NCBI GenBank assembly: GCA_016198945.1
Contig: JACQHO010000159.1
Span: forward strand, 1-5,245
Length of the DNA: 5,245 nt
Direction of reading: 5' to 3'
Source of the DNA: Nitrospirota bacterium
GTDB lineage: Bacteria > Nitrospirota > Nitrospiria > JACQBZ01
Part shown: positions 1 through 5,212 of the stretch, piece by piece
Position numbering within the stretch: position 1 is the first letter of the stretch
Layout of the letters: each line of letters opens with the position of its first letter
Notes under the pieces: generated by a model
What the model was told of the DNA's origin: nothing
The model's database searches: none
Seen by the model: the letters and a program-made list of their open reading frames with translations, nothing else
Position numbers and translations under genes: made by a program

Positions 1-2
1 AT

Positions 3-194
3 GAGGCCCCGCTCATCAACGGGATGCGGCGGATCAGCCGCCCCGGCAGACGGGTTTATGTGGGGAAGGATGCCGTCCCCAGGGTGCGCGGCGGATTGGG
101 CATGGCCGTCGTGTCGACTCCGAAGGGCATGATGACGGACCAGGAATCCCGAAAGCGTCAAATGGGCGGGGAAGTCATCTGTTATATTTGGTGA
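3..194 (+). CDS. rpsH: 30S ribosomal protein S8, C-terminal part (cut by window start)
   Basis: S8 is a primary 16S rRNA-binding protein that helps fold the central domain of the small subunit. In E. coli it also represses the spc operon by binding its mRNA. The 63 visible codons read in frame to a TGA at 192-194 and match the S8 C-terminal half, out of about 130 residues in the family. Visible hallmarks are the PLINGMRRISRPGRRVYV stretch, the GGLGMAVVSTPKGMMTD loop and the near-invariant ending GGEVICYIW. The STxKGxMTD segment and the terminal tyrosine-tryptophan region belong to the RNA-binding C-terminal domain. The start lies upstream of the window. The position directly before rplF is the canonical spc order. 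Identification is firm; the gene is incomplete only because of the window edge. Confidence 0.97.
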   Translation, partial: EAPLINGMRRISRPGRRVYVGKDAVPRVRGGLGMAVVSTPKGMMTDQESRKRQMGGEVICYIW

Positions 195-201
195 TCAACC
201 G

Positions 202-226
202 GGGGGCAGATTTAAAATCTGTTCCC
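202..226 (+). repeat. Imperfect 25-base palindrome, copy 1 (rpsH-rplF spacer)
   Basis: The left arm GGGGGCAGATTT (202-213), a central A (214) and the right arm AAATCTGTTCCC (215-226) form an inverted repeat. Seven base pairs next to the centre and three at the outer end are Watson-Crick. The two between are G-T, which become G-U in mRNA, so all twelve positions can pair on the transcript strand. It matches the perfect copy at 1216-1240 at 22 of 25 positions. It starts seven bases after the rpsH stop and ends eight bases before the likely rplF Shine-Dalgarno (AGAGGA, 235-240). It has no following T-run, so it is not an ordinary intrinsic terminator. Function is unknown. Confidence 0.8.
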
Positions 227-248
227 AGCGAGTCAGAGGAAAAATTCT

Positions 249-785
249 ATGTCACGTGTGGGTAAAAAGCCGATCACGATTCCAACCGGCGTGCAGGTCA
301 AAATCGAGGGAGCCGGAGTGCGCGTCAAAGGCCCAAAGGGGGAACTGGCCCGTTCGCCGGAAACCGGCATCGGTGTGAAAATCGAGAACGGTCAGATTGT
401 CGTCAGCCGTCAGAGCGATGACCGTATCCAGCGAGCCAAGCATGGTCTTGTTCGAAGCGATCTGAACAACATGATTATCGGTGTTTCCCAGGGTTATCAG
501 AAGACGCTCGAGATCAGCGGAGTCGGTTTCCGCGCCCAGGTTCAGGGTCGAAATCTCACCTTGGCGCTTGGATATTCCCACCCCACCGTGTTTGTTCTGC
601 CGACCGGGATCGAAGCCAGCGTGGATAAACAGACGGTGGTCACGATCAAGGGTGCGGATAAATATCGGGTCGGGCAGGTGGCGGCCGAGATTCGCGGTTT
701 GAAACTCCCGGAGCCCTACAAGGGAAAGGGGATCAAATACGCGGGTGAGGTGATTGAACGAAAAGAAGGGAAAACAAGCAAGTAA
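249..785 (+). CDS. rplF: 50S ribosomal protein L6
   Basis: L6 binds 23S rRNA at the base of the sarcin-ricin region and supports elongation-factor function and late 50S assembly. The 178-residue product has the usual length for bacterial L6 and its two-domain layout, an N-terminal half of about residues 1-82 and a C-terminal half from about 83. Recognisable pieces are the MSRVGKKPITIP start, VKGPKGEL near 27-33, ISGVGFRAQVQG near 89-100, the LGYSHP turn near 107-112, and the signature LPEPYKGKGIKYAGEVIERKEGK near 153-175. The ATG is preceded by AGAGGA (235-240) with an eight-base spacer, which supports this start. The gene ends in TAA. It follows rpsH after 54 bases that contain palindrome copy 1. 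Nothing in the protein looks unusual. Confidence 0.98.
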   Translation: MSRVGKKPITIPTGVQVKIEGAGVRVKGPKGELARSPETGIGVKIENGQIVVSRQSDDRIQRAKHGLVRSDLNNMIIGVSQGYQKTLEISGVGFRAQVQGRNLTLALGYSHPTVFVLPTGIEASVDKQTVVTIKGADKYRVGQVAAEIRGLKLPEPYKGKGIKYAGEVIERKEGKTSK

Positions 786-817
786 GCGATCGGTCCGCAC
801 GGGCCCCGCTGATGAAT

Positions 818-822
818 GGAGA
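818..822 (+). promoter_or_regulatory. Shine-Dalgarno that sets the rplR start
   Basis: GGAGA lies nine bases before the ATG at 831. The alternative in-frame ATG at 816 overlaps this site and has only GC-rich sequence with no purine-rich ribosome-binding site in front. The later ATG is therefore the better start for L18. Confidence 0.7.
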
Positions 823-830
823 CCAGAACC

Positions 831-1199
831 ATGCTGAATGTTCAACTAAAAGTCGAATCGAGAATGCGCCGCCACCGACGCGTGCGCCAAACCGTGGTGG
901 GGGTTCCCCATCGTCCGCGCCTGGTGGTGTTTCGGAGCAATCTCCATATCTATGCCCAGATCATTGATGATCTGGCCGGAAAAACCCTGGTCTCCGCATC
1001 GACGCTCGATCCGGACTGCAAAAAGAGCATCGGACGCGGGAACAATGCGAAGGCCGCCGAGGCGGTCGGGCAGCTCGTTGCAAAGCGCGCCCTGGCGAAA
1101 AACATCAAGACCGTTGTGTTCGATCGGGGGGGCTATTTATTCCACGGCCGCGTCAAGGCATTGGCGGACGCGGCGCGGCAGGGCGGTCTCATTTTTTGA
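831..1199 (+). CDS. rplR: 50S ribosomal protein L18
   Basis: L18 binds 5S rRNA and, with L5, docks it into the central protuberance of the 50S subunit. From the ATG at 831 the product is 122 residues, close to the family norm of about 117-122. Visible family features are the basic N-terminus RMRRHRRVRQ (11-20), the core RPRLVVFRSNLHIYAQIIDD (28-47), SASTLD (55-60), and the strongly conserved C-terminus VVFDRGGYLFHGRVKALADA (95-114) ending RQGGLIF. An upstream in-frame ATG at 816 would add five residues, but it lacks a Shine-Dalgarno and would place the GGAGA at 818-822 inside the gene. The gene follows rplF after 45 bases and ends in TGA just before the palindromic spacer in front of rpsE. 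Identification is firm; the start is slightly less certain. Confidence 0.96.
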   Translation: MLNVQLKVESRMRRHRRVRQTVVGVPHRPRLVVFRSNLHIYAQIIDDLAGKTLVSASTLDPDCKKSIGRGNNAKAAEAVGQLVAKRALAKNIKTVVFDRGGYLFHGRVKALADAARQGGLIF

Positions 1200-1200
1200 G

Positions 1201-1214
1201 GCCCGTATACGGGC
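1201..1214. repeat. Perfect 14-base palindrome next to the 25-base palindrome
   Basis: GCCCGTATACGGGC equals its own reverse complement. It begins one base after the rplR stop codon and is separated from the 25-base palindrome by one base (1215). As RNA it could form a short GC-rich hairpin. Its left edge also takes part in a possible competing stem, GGTCTCA (1185-1191) with TGAGGCC (1197-1203), around a T5 loop and with one G-U pair. Function is unknown. Confidence 0.75.
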
Positions 1215-1215
1215 T

Positions 1216-1240
1216 GGGGACAGATTTGAAATCTGTCCCC
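1216..1240. repeat. Perfect 25-base palindrome, copy 2 (rplR-rpsE spacer)
   Basis: The left arm GGGGACAGATTT (1216-1227), a central G (1228) and a right arm (1229-1240) that is the exact reverse complement of the left arm make a 12-base dyad with no mismatch. As RNA, 11 pairs around a UGA loop are realistic. It is closely related to copy 1 at 202-226. The next T-run (TTTTT, 1247-1251) starts six bases after the stem, separated by TCCCAC, so an efficient intrinsic terminator is unlikely. The rpsE Shine-Dalgarno begins 11 bases after it. Shape and repetition suggest a dispersed palindromic (REP/MITE-like) element, a protein-binding operator or an mRNA hairpin; these cannot be told apart here. 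Confidence 0.9.
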
Positions 1241-1251
1241 TCCCACTTTTT

Positions 1252-1257
1252 AAGGAG
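1252..1257 (+). promoter_or_regulatory. Shine-Dalgarno for rpsE (GTG start)
   Basis: AAGGAG lies nine bases before the GTG at 1267 and supports that codon as the start. The spacer between them contains AAATCTG (1260-1266), identical to the inner right arm of the upstream palindrome. Confidence 0.85.
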
Positions 1258-1266
1258 TAAAATCTG

Positions 1267-1785
1267 GTGAAAGTCAATCCGAACGAGCTGACGCTGAAGG
1301 ATAAGGTGGTTTTCATCAATCGTGTCGCCAAAGTGGTGAAAGGCGGCAAACGGTTTAGTTTCAGCGCCCTGGTCGTTGTCGGCGACGGTCACGGCTGGGT
1401 GGGCATGGGGAAGGGGAAAGCGGCCGAGGTTCCGGATGCGATCCGGAAGGCTGTTGAGCGCGCGAAGAAAAACCTGATCAAGGTTCCGTTGAAGAGCTCC
1501 ACGATACCCTTCGCCGTCACGGGTCATTACGGTGCGGAGGAAGTGTTGTTAAAACCCGCGTCGGAAGGGGCCGGCGTGATTGCCGGGGGAGCGGTTCGGG
1601 CCGTGATGGATGTCTGCGGGATACAGAATATCATCAGCAAGTCGCTGGGCAGCGGGAATCCCTACAACGTCGTCAAGGCAACGCTGATCGGTCTACAGGA
1701 ACTGCGCTCCCCGGATGATATCCGGAAGATGCGCCGCACTGAAATGTCGGAAGAGGTGGGATATGTCGGCAAACCGGCCGCGTAA
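1267..1785 (+). CDS. rpsE: 30S ribosomal protein S5
   Basis: S5 sits on the solvent side of the 30S subunit near the mRNA entry, affects decoding fidelity with S4, and carries a loop near the spectinomycin site. The 172-residue product has the usual order. An N-terminal double-stranded-RNA-binding-like domain includes LKDKVVFINRVAKVVKGGKR (10-29), FSFSALVVVGDGHGWVGMGKG (30-50) and KAAEVPDAIRKA (51-62). The C-terminal domain includes GAGVIAGGAVRAVMDVCGI (101-119) and SLGSGNPYNVVKATL (126-140). The loop VKGGKRF (24-30), where spectinomycin-resistance changes are known in E. coli, looks wild type. The start is GTG, supported by AAGGAG nine bases upstream. The last 23 bases overlap rpmD. The leader holds the palindromes at 1201-1240, which may affect its expression; this is inference. 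Confidence 0.98.
   Translation: MKVNPNELTLKDKVVFINRVAKVVKGGKRFSFSALVVVGDGHGWVGMGKGKAAEVPDAIRKAVERAKKNLIKVPLKSSTIPFAVTGHYGAEEVLLKPASEGAGVIAGGAVRAVMDVCGIQNIISKSLGSGNPYNVVKATLIGLQELRSPDDIRKMRRTEMSEEVGYVGKPAA
1752..1756 (+). promoter_or_regulatory. Shine-Dalgarno for rpmD, inside rpsE
   Basis: AGAGG, continuing as AGAGGTGGG, lies six bases before the ATG at 1763 and within the last codons of rpsE. It supports a start for L30 that overlaps rpsE, against the TTG at 1787, which has no such site. Confidence 0.7.
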
Positions 1786-1963
1786 ATTGTCCATTACATT
1801 GCTTCGAAGCACCATCGGGTATCCCCGGCAGAAGCGGCAGGTCGTCCGATCGTTGGGCCTTCGGCGGATTCGTCACACCGTGGTCCGTCCGGACACGCCT
1901 CAGATCCGGGGCATGATCGCAAAGATCAATCATCTGCTGGATGTCAAAGAGGTCTCTCAATGA
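1763..1963 (+). CDS. rpmD: 50S ribosomal protein L30
   Basis: L30 is a small 50S protein; many bacteria and most chloroplasts lack it, so its presence has some taxonomic value. The 66 residues match the short bacterial form of about 60 residues with a slightly longer N-terminus. The pattern KLSITLLRSTIGYPRQKRQV (8-27), SLGLRRIRHTVVRPDTPQIRGMI (30-52) and the ending INHLLDVKEV (55-64) is typical, including the conserved DTPxIRGMI segment. The ATG overlaps rpsE by 23 bases and is preceded by AGAGG. A TTG at 1787, just after the rpsE stop, would give a shorter protein but has no ribosome-binding site. The TGA stop overlaps the rplO start as ATGA. Product is firm; the start is good but not certain. 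Confidence 0.94.
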   Translation: MSANRPRKLSITLLRSTIGYPRQKRQVVRSLGLRRIRHTVVRPDTPQIRGMIAKINHLLDVKEVSQ

Positions 1964-2448
1964 GATTGAACGAGTTGCGGCCGCAAACAGGATCCCGGAA
2001 AAAAGAGAAGCGGATCGGGAGAGGGATCGGATCGGGACACGGGAAAACCTCCACCAAGGGCCATAAGGGCGGTCTTGCGAGAAGCGGCGGGGGAGGGAAG
2101 GGCCCGGGGTTCGAGGGAGGCCAGATGCCTCTGATCCGGCGAATTCCAAAGCGAGGCTTCACCAGTCTCTACCGCGATGACGCCGCCGCCGTTGTCAACC
2201 TTCAAAGTTTGAACCGGTTTGAGGCAAAATCGAACGTGACACCGGAGCAACTGAAGGGCGCCGGTCTGGTCCGTAATTCCGCGGTCGCGGTTAAGATATT
2301 GGGAGGAGGAGAATTAAGCAAGCCGCTGATGATCCAGGCGCATCAATTCAGTCGGTCCGCCGTTGAAAAGATCCAGAAAGCGGGTGGAAAGGCCGAAGTG
2401 ATCAAGCCGGCTTCCGCAATAAAAGATGGCGCGCAGAAGGCCAAGTAG
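1960..2448 (+). CDS. rplO: 50S ribosomal protein L15
   Basis: L15 is a 23S rRNA-binding protein whose long, basic N-terminal extension reaches into the 50S core and joins late in assembly. The 162-residue product is a little longer than the common 145-150, mainly through a charged tail (KDGAQKAK). The glycine-rich and basic N-terminus GSRKKEKRIGRGIGSGHGKT (11-30), KGHKGG (33-38) and PGFEGGQMPLIRRIPKRGF (49-67) is diagnostic. The C-terminal globular part includes GELSKPLMIQAHQFSRSAVEKI (117-138), where L15 typically has a hydrophobic L-x-V-x-A-x-x-F-S-x-x-A pattern. The ATG shares bases with the rpmD stop (ATGA), with AAGAGG at 1947-1952 seven bases upstream, a typical arrangement for translational coupling. 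It ends in TAG, 19 bases before secY. Confidence 0.98.
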   Translation: MRLNELRPQTGSRKKEKRIGRGIGSGHGKTSTKGHKGGLARSGGGGKGPGFEGGQMPLIRRIPKRGFTSLYRDDAAAVVNLQSLNRFEAKSNVTPEQLKGAGLVRNSAVAVKILGGGELSKPLMIQAHQFSRSAVEKIQKAGGKAEVIKPASAIKDGAQKAK

Positions 2449-2453
2449 ATGGT

Positions 2454-2459
2454 GAGGAG
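2454..2459 (+). promoter_or_regulatory. Shine-Dalgarno for secY (GTG start)
   Basis: GAGGAG lies eight bases before the GTG at 2468 and supports that codon, which gives the expected protein start MLERFITNLQNIF. It lies between the rplO stop and secY, so it serves secY alone. Confidence 0.85.
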
Positions 2460-2467
2460 CGGCATCG

Positions 2468-3781
2468 GTGCTTGAGCGTTTTATCACCAATCTTCAGAAC
2501 ATTTTTCATATTCCGGAACTGCGTCATCGAATCCTGTTTACCCTGGGGATGCTGGCCGTCTATCGGATCGGCGCCCATATTCCGACTCCTGGGATCAACG
2601 GAGAAGAGCTCAGCCGGTTTCTGCAAGAGCAGGGCGGGGCGCTGCTCGGTTTCTTGGACATCTTTTCCGGCGGAGCGCTGTCCAGACTGACGATTTTTGC
2701 CCTGGGCATTATGCCGTACATCAGCGCTTCGATCATCCTTCAGCTGTTGACGGTGGTGATTCCGGCCTTGACGAAATTGGCCAAGGAAGGGGAGCGGGGG
2801 CGCAAGAAGATCATCCAATACACCCGGTATGGAACGATTGTCATCACCTTGATCCAGTCCTTCGGAATCGCGGTCGGACTGGAGGGAATGAACAACGGGG
2901 CGTTTGTCCAGCAACCCGGCGCGTCGTTTCGGATCATGACGATGATTACGCTCGCGGCCGGGACGGCTTTCCTGATGTGGCTGGGAGAGCAGATTACGGA
3001 GCGGGGAATCGGAAACGGCATTTCGTTGATCATTTTCTCCGGCATTGTGACCGCCATGCCGTCGGCGGTCATCAACACCTATCGTCTGTACGAGACGGGG
3101 CAGTTGAACCTGTTCTTTCTGATCCTTCTGGCGTTCCTGATGATCGCGGTTGTGTCGGCGATCGTATTTCTGGAGAGCGCACGGCGGAAAATTCCGGTCC
3201 AGTACGCCAAGCGCGTAGTGGGCCGGCGCGTCTACGGCGGACAGAGCACGCATATCCCGCTCAAGATCAACACGGCCGGGGTGATTCCCCCTATTTTTGC
3301 GTCGTCGATCATCGCCTTTCCGGCCACGATCACGGGTTTCATCCAGATCCCCTGGGTCCAGGATATCTCCCGCCAACTGGCCCCGGGCTCGGTGCTTTAT
3401 ACGATGCTGTATGTGGGAATGATCATCTTTTTCTGTTTTTTTTATACGGCCGTGGTTTTGAATCCGGTGGACATGGCGGACAACATGAAAAAATACGGCG
3501 GATTTATTCCCGGCATTCGTCCCGGCCAAAAGACGTCGGATTATATTTATCAAGTGCTGACCCGGGTCACCTTCGTGGGGGCGATTTATCTGGCGGTGGT
3601 CTGCGTGATCCCCGAAATCTTGATTTACAAGATGGGGGTGCCTTTCTTCTTCGGCGGAACATCGCTTCTGATCGTGATCGGTGTCGGGCTGGATACCGCA
3701 CAACAGATCGAATCCCATATGCTGACACGACACTATGAAGGATTCTTGTCAAAGGGTCGTTTGAAGGGGAGAACGGGATAA
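2468..3781 (+). CDS. secY: Protein translocase channel subunit SecY
   Basis: SecY is the channel of the SecYEG translocon in the cytoplasmic membrane. It passes unfolded secretory proteins driven by SecA and inserts membrane proteins from ribosomes. The 437 residues match the family length and show about ten hydrophobic segments, near 22-38, 72-98, 118-138, 155-174, 182-203, 212-235, 267-290, 309-331, 366-384 and 395-412. Motifs present are the plug region with DIFSGGALSRLTIFALGIMPYI (64-85), ITERGIGNGISLIIFSGI (176-193), the basic fourth cytoplasmic loop RRKIPVQYAKR (239-249), HIPLKINTAGVIPPIFASS (262-280), NPVDMADNMKKYGG (332-345) and the fifth-loop GIRPGQKT (349-356), whose arginine 351 corresponds to the functionally important E. 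coli Arg357. It starts with GTG behind GAGGAG. Its place at the end of the spc block is canonical, and adk follows 11 bases later. Confidence 0.98.
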   Translation: MLERFITNLQNIFHIPELRHRILFTLGMLAVYRIGAHIPTPGINGEELSRFLQEQGGALLGFLDIFSGGALSRLTIFALGIMPYISASIILQLLTVVIPALTKLAKEGERGRKKIIQYTRYGTIVITLIQSFGIAVGLEGMNNGAFVQQPGASFRIMTMITLAAGTAFLMWLGEQITERGIGNGISLIIFSGIVTAMPSAVINTYRLYETGQLNLFFLILLAFLMIAVVSAIVFLESARRKIPVQYAKRVVGRRVYGGQSTHIPLKINTAGVIPPIFASSIIAFPATITGFIQIPWVQDISRQLAPGSVLYTMLYVGMIIFFCFFYTAVVLNPVDMADNMKKYGGFIPGIRPGQKTSDYIYQVLTRVTFVGAIYLAVVCVIPEILIYKMGVPFFFGGTSLLIVIGVGLDTAQQIESHMLTRHYEGFLSKGRLKGRTG

Positions 3782-3783
3782 GC

Positions 3784-3791
3784 GGGGGGGG
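3784..3791 (+). promoter_or_regulatory. G8 tract in front of adk, possible weak ribosome-binding site
   Basis: Eight consecutive G residues end one base before the GTG at 3793. There is no standard GGAGG at a normal distance; the nearest such site, AAGGGGAG at 3764-3771, is 21 bases from the start and inside secY. A G-run can pair with the CCUCC of 16S rRNA using one G-U pair, with a short spacer of at most about four bases. Entry by ribosomes finishing secY, 11 bases upstream, is the likelier main route. Confidence 0.4.
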
Positions 3792-3792
3792 T

Positions 3793-4437
3793 GTGCGGCT
3801 CGTTTTTTTAGGCCCGCCGGGCGTGGGAAAGGGGACTCAGGCGCAGCGACTGTCGGCGGAGCGCCTCATTCCCAAGATTTCAACGGGCGATATCCTTCGC
3901 GAAGCGGTGCAGAAAAAGACGCCGTTGGGAGTTGAGGCCCGTTCGTTTATGGACGGCGGAAAACTGGTCCCGGATGAGGTCGTGATTGGAATCATCCGCG
4001 AACGGTTGAAGGATCCCGATTGCCGCGGGGGGTTTGTCCTGGACGGTTTCCCAAGAACCGTTCCGCAGGCGCAGACCCTGGGCTCGATGCTGGGGCGGAC
4101 CCAATCCGGAATTGACCGCGTTCTGAATTTCGAGTTGTCGAATGATGAATTGGTCCGGCGGCTGTCGGGCCGGCGAAGCTGTCCGGATTGTCAGGCGGTA
4201 TACCATGTTGAGTTTAATCCGCCGAAGAAACCGGATCAGTGCGACCGGTGCGGCGGAAAGCTGATTCAGCGGAGCGACGATCAGCCGGAAACGATCCGAA
4301 AACGGTTGGAAGTTTACCAATCACAAACACTTCCGTTGATCCGCTTTTACGGGGATCAGGGAATCCTGACTTCGATCGACGGATCGGGCAGTCCGGAGAC
4401 GGTCTATCGAAGAGTGATGACCGCTGTTGGAAAGTAG
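3793..4437 (+). CDS. adk: Adenylate kinase, zinc-type LID
   Basis: Adenylate kinase interconverts ATP plus AMP with two ADP in the cytoplasm and keeps adenylate pools in balance. The 214 residues are the long bacterial form. Seen in order are the P-loop GPPGVGKGT (7-15, Lys13), the AMP-binding part with STGDILR (30-36, Arg36) and LVPDEVV (58-64), then LDGFPRT (83-89, Arg88), and the LID of about 122-160 with RRLSGRR (122-128). The LID contains C130-x2-C133 and C150-x2-C153, the four-cysteine set that binds structural zinc in many bacteria and is absent from E. coli Adk. SDDQPETIRKRL (161-172) carries the conserved acid and arginine residues. The GTG start fits the usual MR(L/I)-hydrophobic-GxPG opening, and no credible in-frame start lies upstream. 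The gene is packed between secY and map, ending 10 bases before map. Confidence 0.97.
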   Translation: MRLVFLGPPGVGKGTQAQRLSAERLIPKISTGDILREAVQKKTPLGVEARSFMDGGKLVPDEVVIGIIRERLKDPDCRGGFVLDGFPRTVPQAQTLGSMLGRTQSGIDRVLNFELSNDELVRRLSGRRSCPDCQAVYHVEFNPPKKPDQCDRCGGKLIQRSDDQPETIRKRLEVYQSQTLPLIRFYGDQGILTSIDGSGSPETVYRRVMTAVGK

Positions 4438-4447
4438 ATTTCGAGCC

Positions 4448-5206
4448 ATGATTATTTTAAAGTCGCCCGACGAAGTAAAAAAAATCGAACGGGCAGGACG
4501 AATTGTGGCGGAGGTCCTGCAGGAATTGAAGGAGCAGGTGAAGCCCGGGGTGACAACGCTGGACCTGGATCGAATCGCCGAGGCCGGGATACGGAAGCGC
4601 GGCGGGCAGCCGGCATTCAAGGGCTATCGCGGTTTTCCGGCCACGCTTTGTGCGTCCGTGAATGATGAAATTGTGCATGGCATTCCATCGAAGCGGACGC
4701 TTCAGGAAGGCGACATCATCGGATTGGATCTCGGTTCGATTGTGGAAGGCTACTACGGTGATTCGGCCATTACGGTAGCGGTCGGCGCCGTCCGTCCGGA
4801 AGTCAAACGTCTGGTCCGGGTGACGGAGGAGTCGTTGTACCGGGGCATCGAACAGATGAAGCCGGGGAATCGGCTGTCCGATATTTCCAACGCTGTTCAG
4901 ACCCATGTCGAGGCGGCCGGCTATTCGGTGGTAAAGGACTTTGTGGGGCACGGAATCGGTCAGGCGTTGCATGAAGAGCCCCAGCTTCCCAATTTTGGGA
5001 AAGCGGGTCAGGGGCCCCGGCTGCGGGCTGGAATGGTTCTGGCGATTGAGCCGATGGTGAATATGGGGAAAGACGGGGTCCGCGTTCTCGGCGATCATTG
5101 GACGGCGGTGACGGAGGATGGAAGCCTTTCGGCCCATTTCGAGCATACCGTGGCCATTACGGAAGCGGGGCCGGTGATTTTGACCTCAAACAACGGGAGA
5201 ATCTAA
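4448..5206 (+). CDS. map: Methionine aminopeptidase, type I
   Basis: This metalloenzyme removes the initiator methionine from new proteins whose second residue is small. From the ATG at 4448 the product is 252 residues, typical of the short type I enzyme without an N-terminal zinc-finger extension. It begins IILKSPDEVKKIERAGRIVA, the usual opening. The catalytic set is complete: His77 in NDEIVHGIP, metal ligands Asp94 (GLDLG) and Asp105 (YYGDSA), His168 (GHGIG), Glu201 (AIEPM) and Glu232 (FEHT), plus His175 (LHEEP). The Asp-Asp spacing of 11 matches E. coli Map. A TTG at 4427, inside adk, is in frame and would add seven residues without a ribosome-binding site, so ATG is preferred. No strong Shine-Dalgarno is visible, so coupling to adk is likely. 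infA follows six bases after the TAA. Confidence 0.97.
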   Translation: MIILKSPDEVKKIERAGRIVAEVLQELKEQVKPGVTTLDLDRIAEAGIRKRGGQPAFKGYRGFPATLCASVNDEIVHGIPSKRTLQEGDIIGLDLGSIVEGYYGDSAITVAVGAVRPEVKRLVRVTEESLYRGIEQMKPGNRLSDISNAVQTHVEAAGYSVVKDFVGHGIGQALHEEPQLPNFGKAGQGPRLRAGMVLAIEPMVNMGKDGVRVLGDHWTAVTEDGSLSAHFEHTVAITEAGPVILTSNNGRI

Positions 5207-5212
5207 CTCGGG

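Noticed and set aside
195..248. Promoter in the rpsH-rplF spacer
   Set aside because: I see no convincing -35/-10 pair with 16-18 base spacing; the space is taken up by the palindrome and the ribosome-binding site.
792..805. Small stem GGTCC with GGGCC in the rplF-rplR spacer
   Set aside because: Only five pairs including one G-U around a four-base loop, unrelated to the GGGGACAGATTT palindromes; expected by chance in GC-rich sequence.
816..830. Upstream ATG as the start of rplR
   Set aside because: It adds five residues with no family match, has no Shine-Dalgarno, and overlaps the GGAGA that serves the ATG at 831.
1216..1251. Intrinsic terminator before rpsE
   Set aside because: The hairpin is strong, but the T-run starts six bases after the stem, separated by TCCCAC, and a full stop inside an essential operon would be unlikely. 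Partial attenuation is not excluded.
2402..3733. Long open frame on the minus strand opposite secY, 443 residues
   Set aside because: It mirrors SecY codons in the antisense direction, is extremely rich in His, Arg, Asp and Gln, and has no recognisable domain. The + strand gene is an unmistakable SecY, so this is a shadow of codon bias.
4427..4447. TTG start for map inside adk
   Set aside because: It has no ribosome-binding site, and the typical Map opening begins at the ATG at 4448.
4457..5146. Minus-strand open frame opposite map, 229 residues
   Set aside because: It lies fully within the map gene, has no recognisable family features, and has the composition expected of an antisense shadow.
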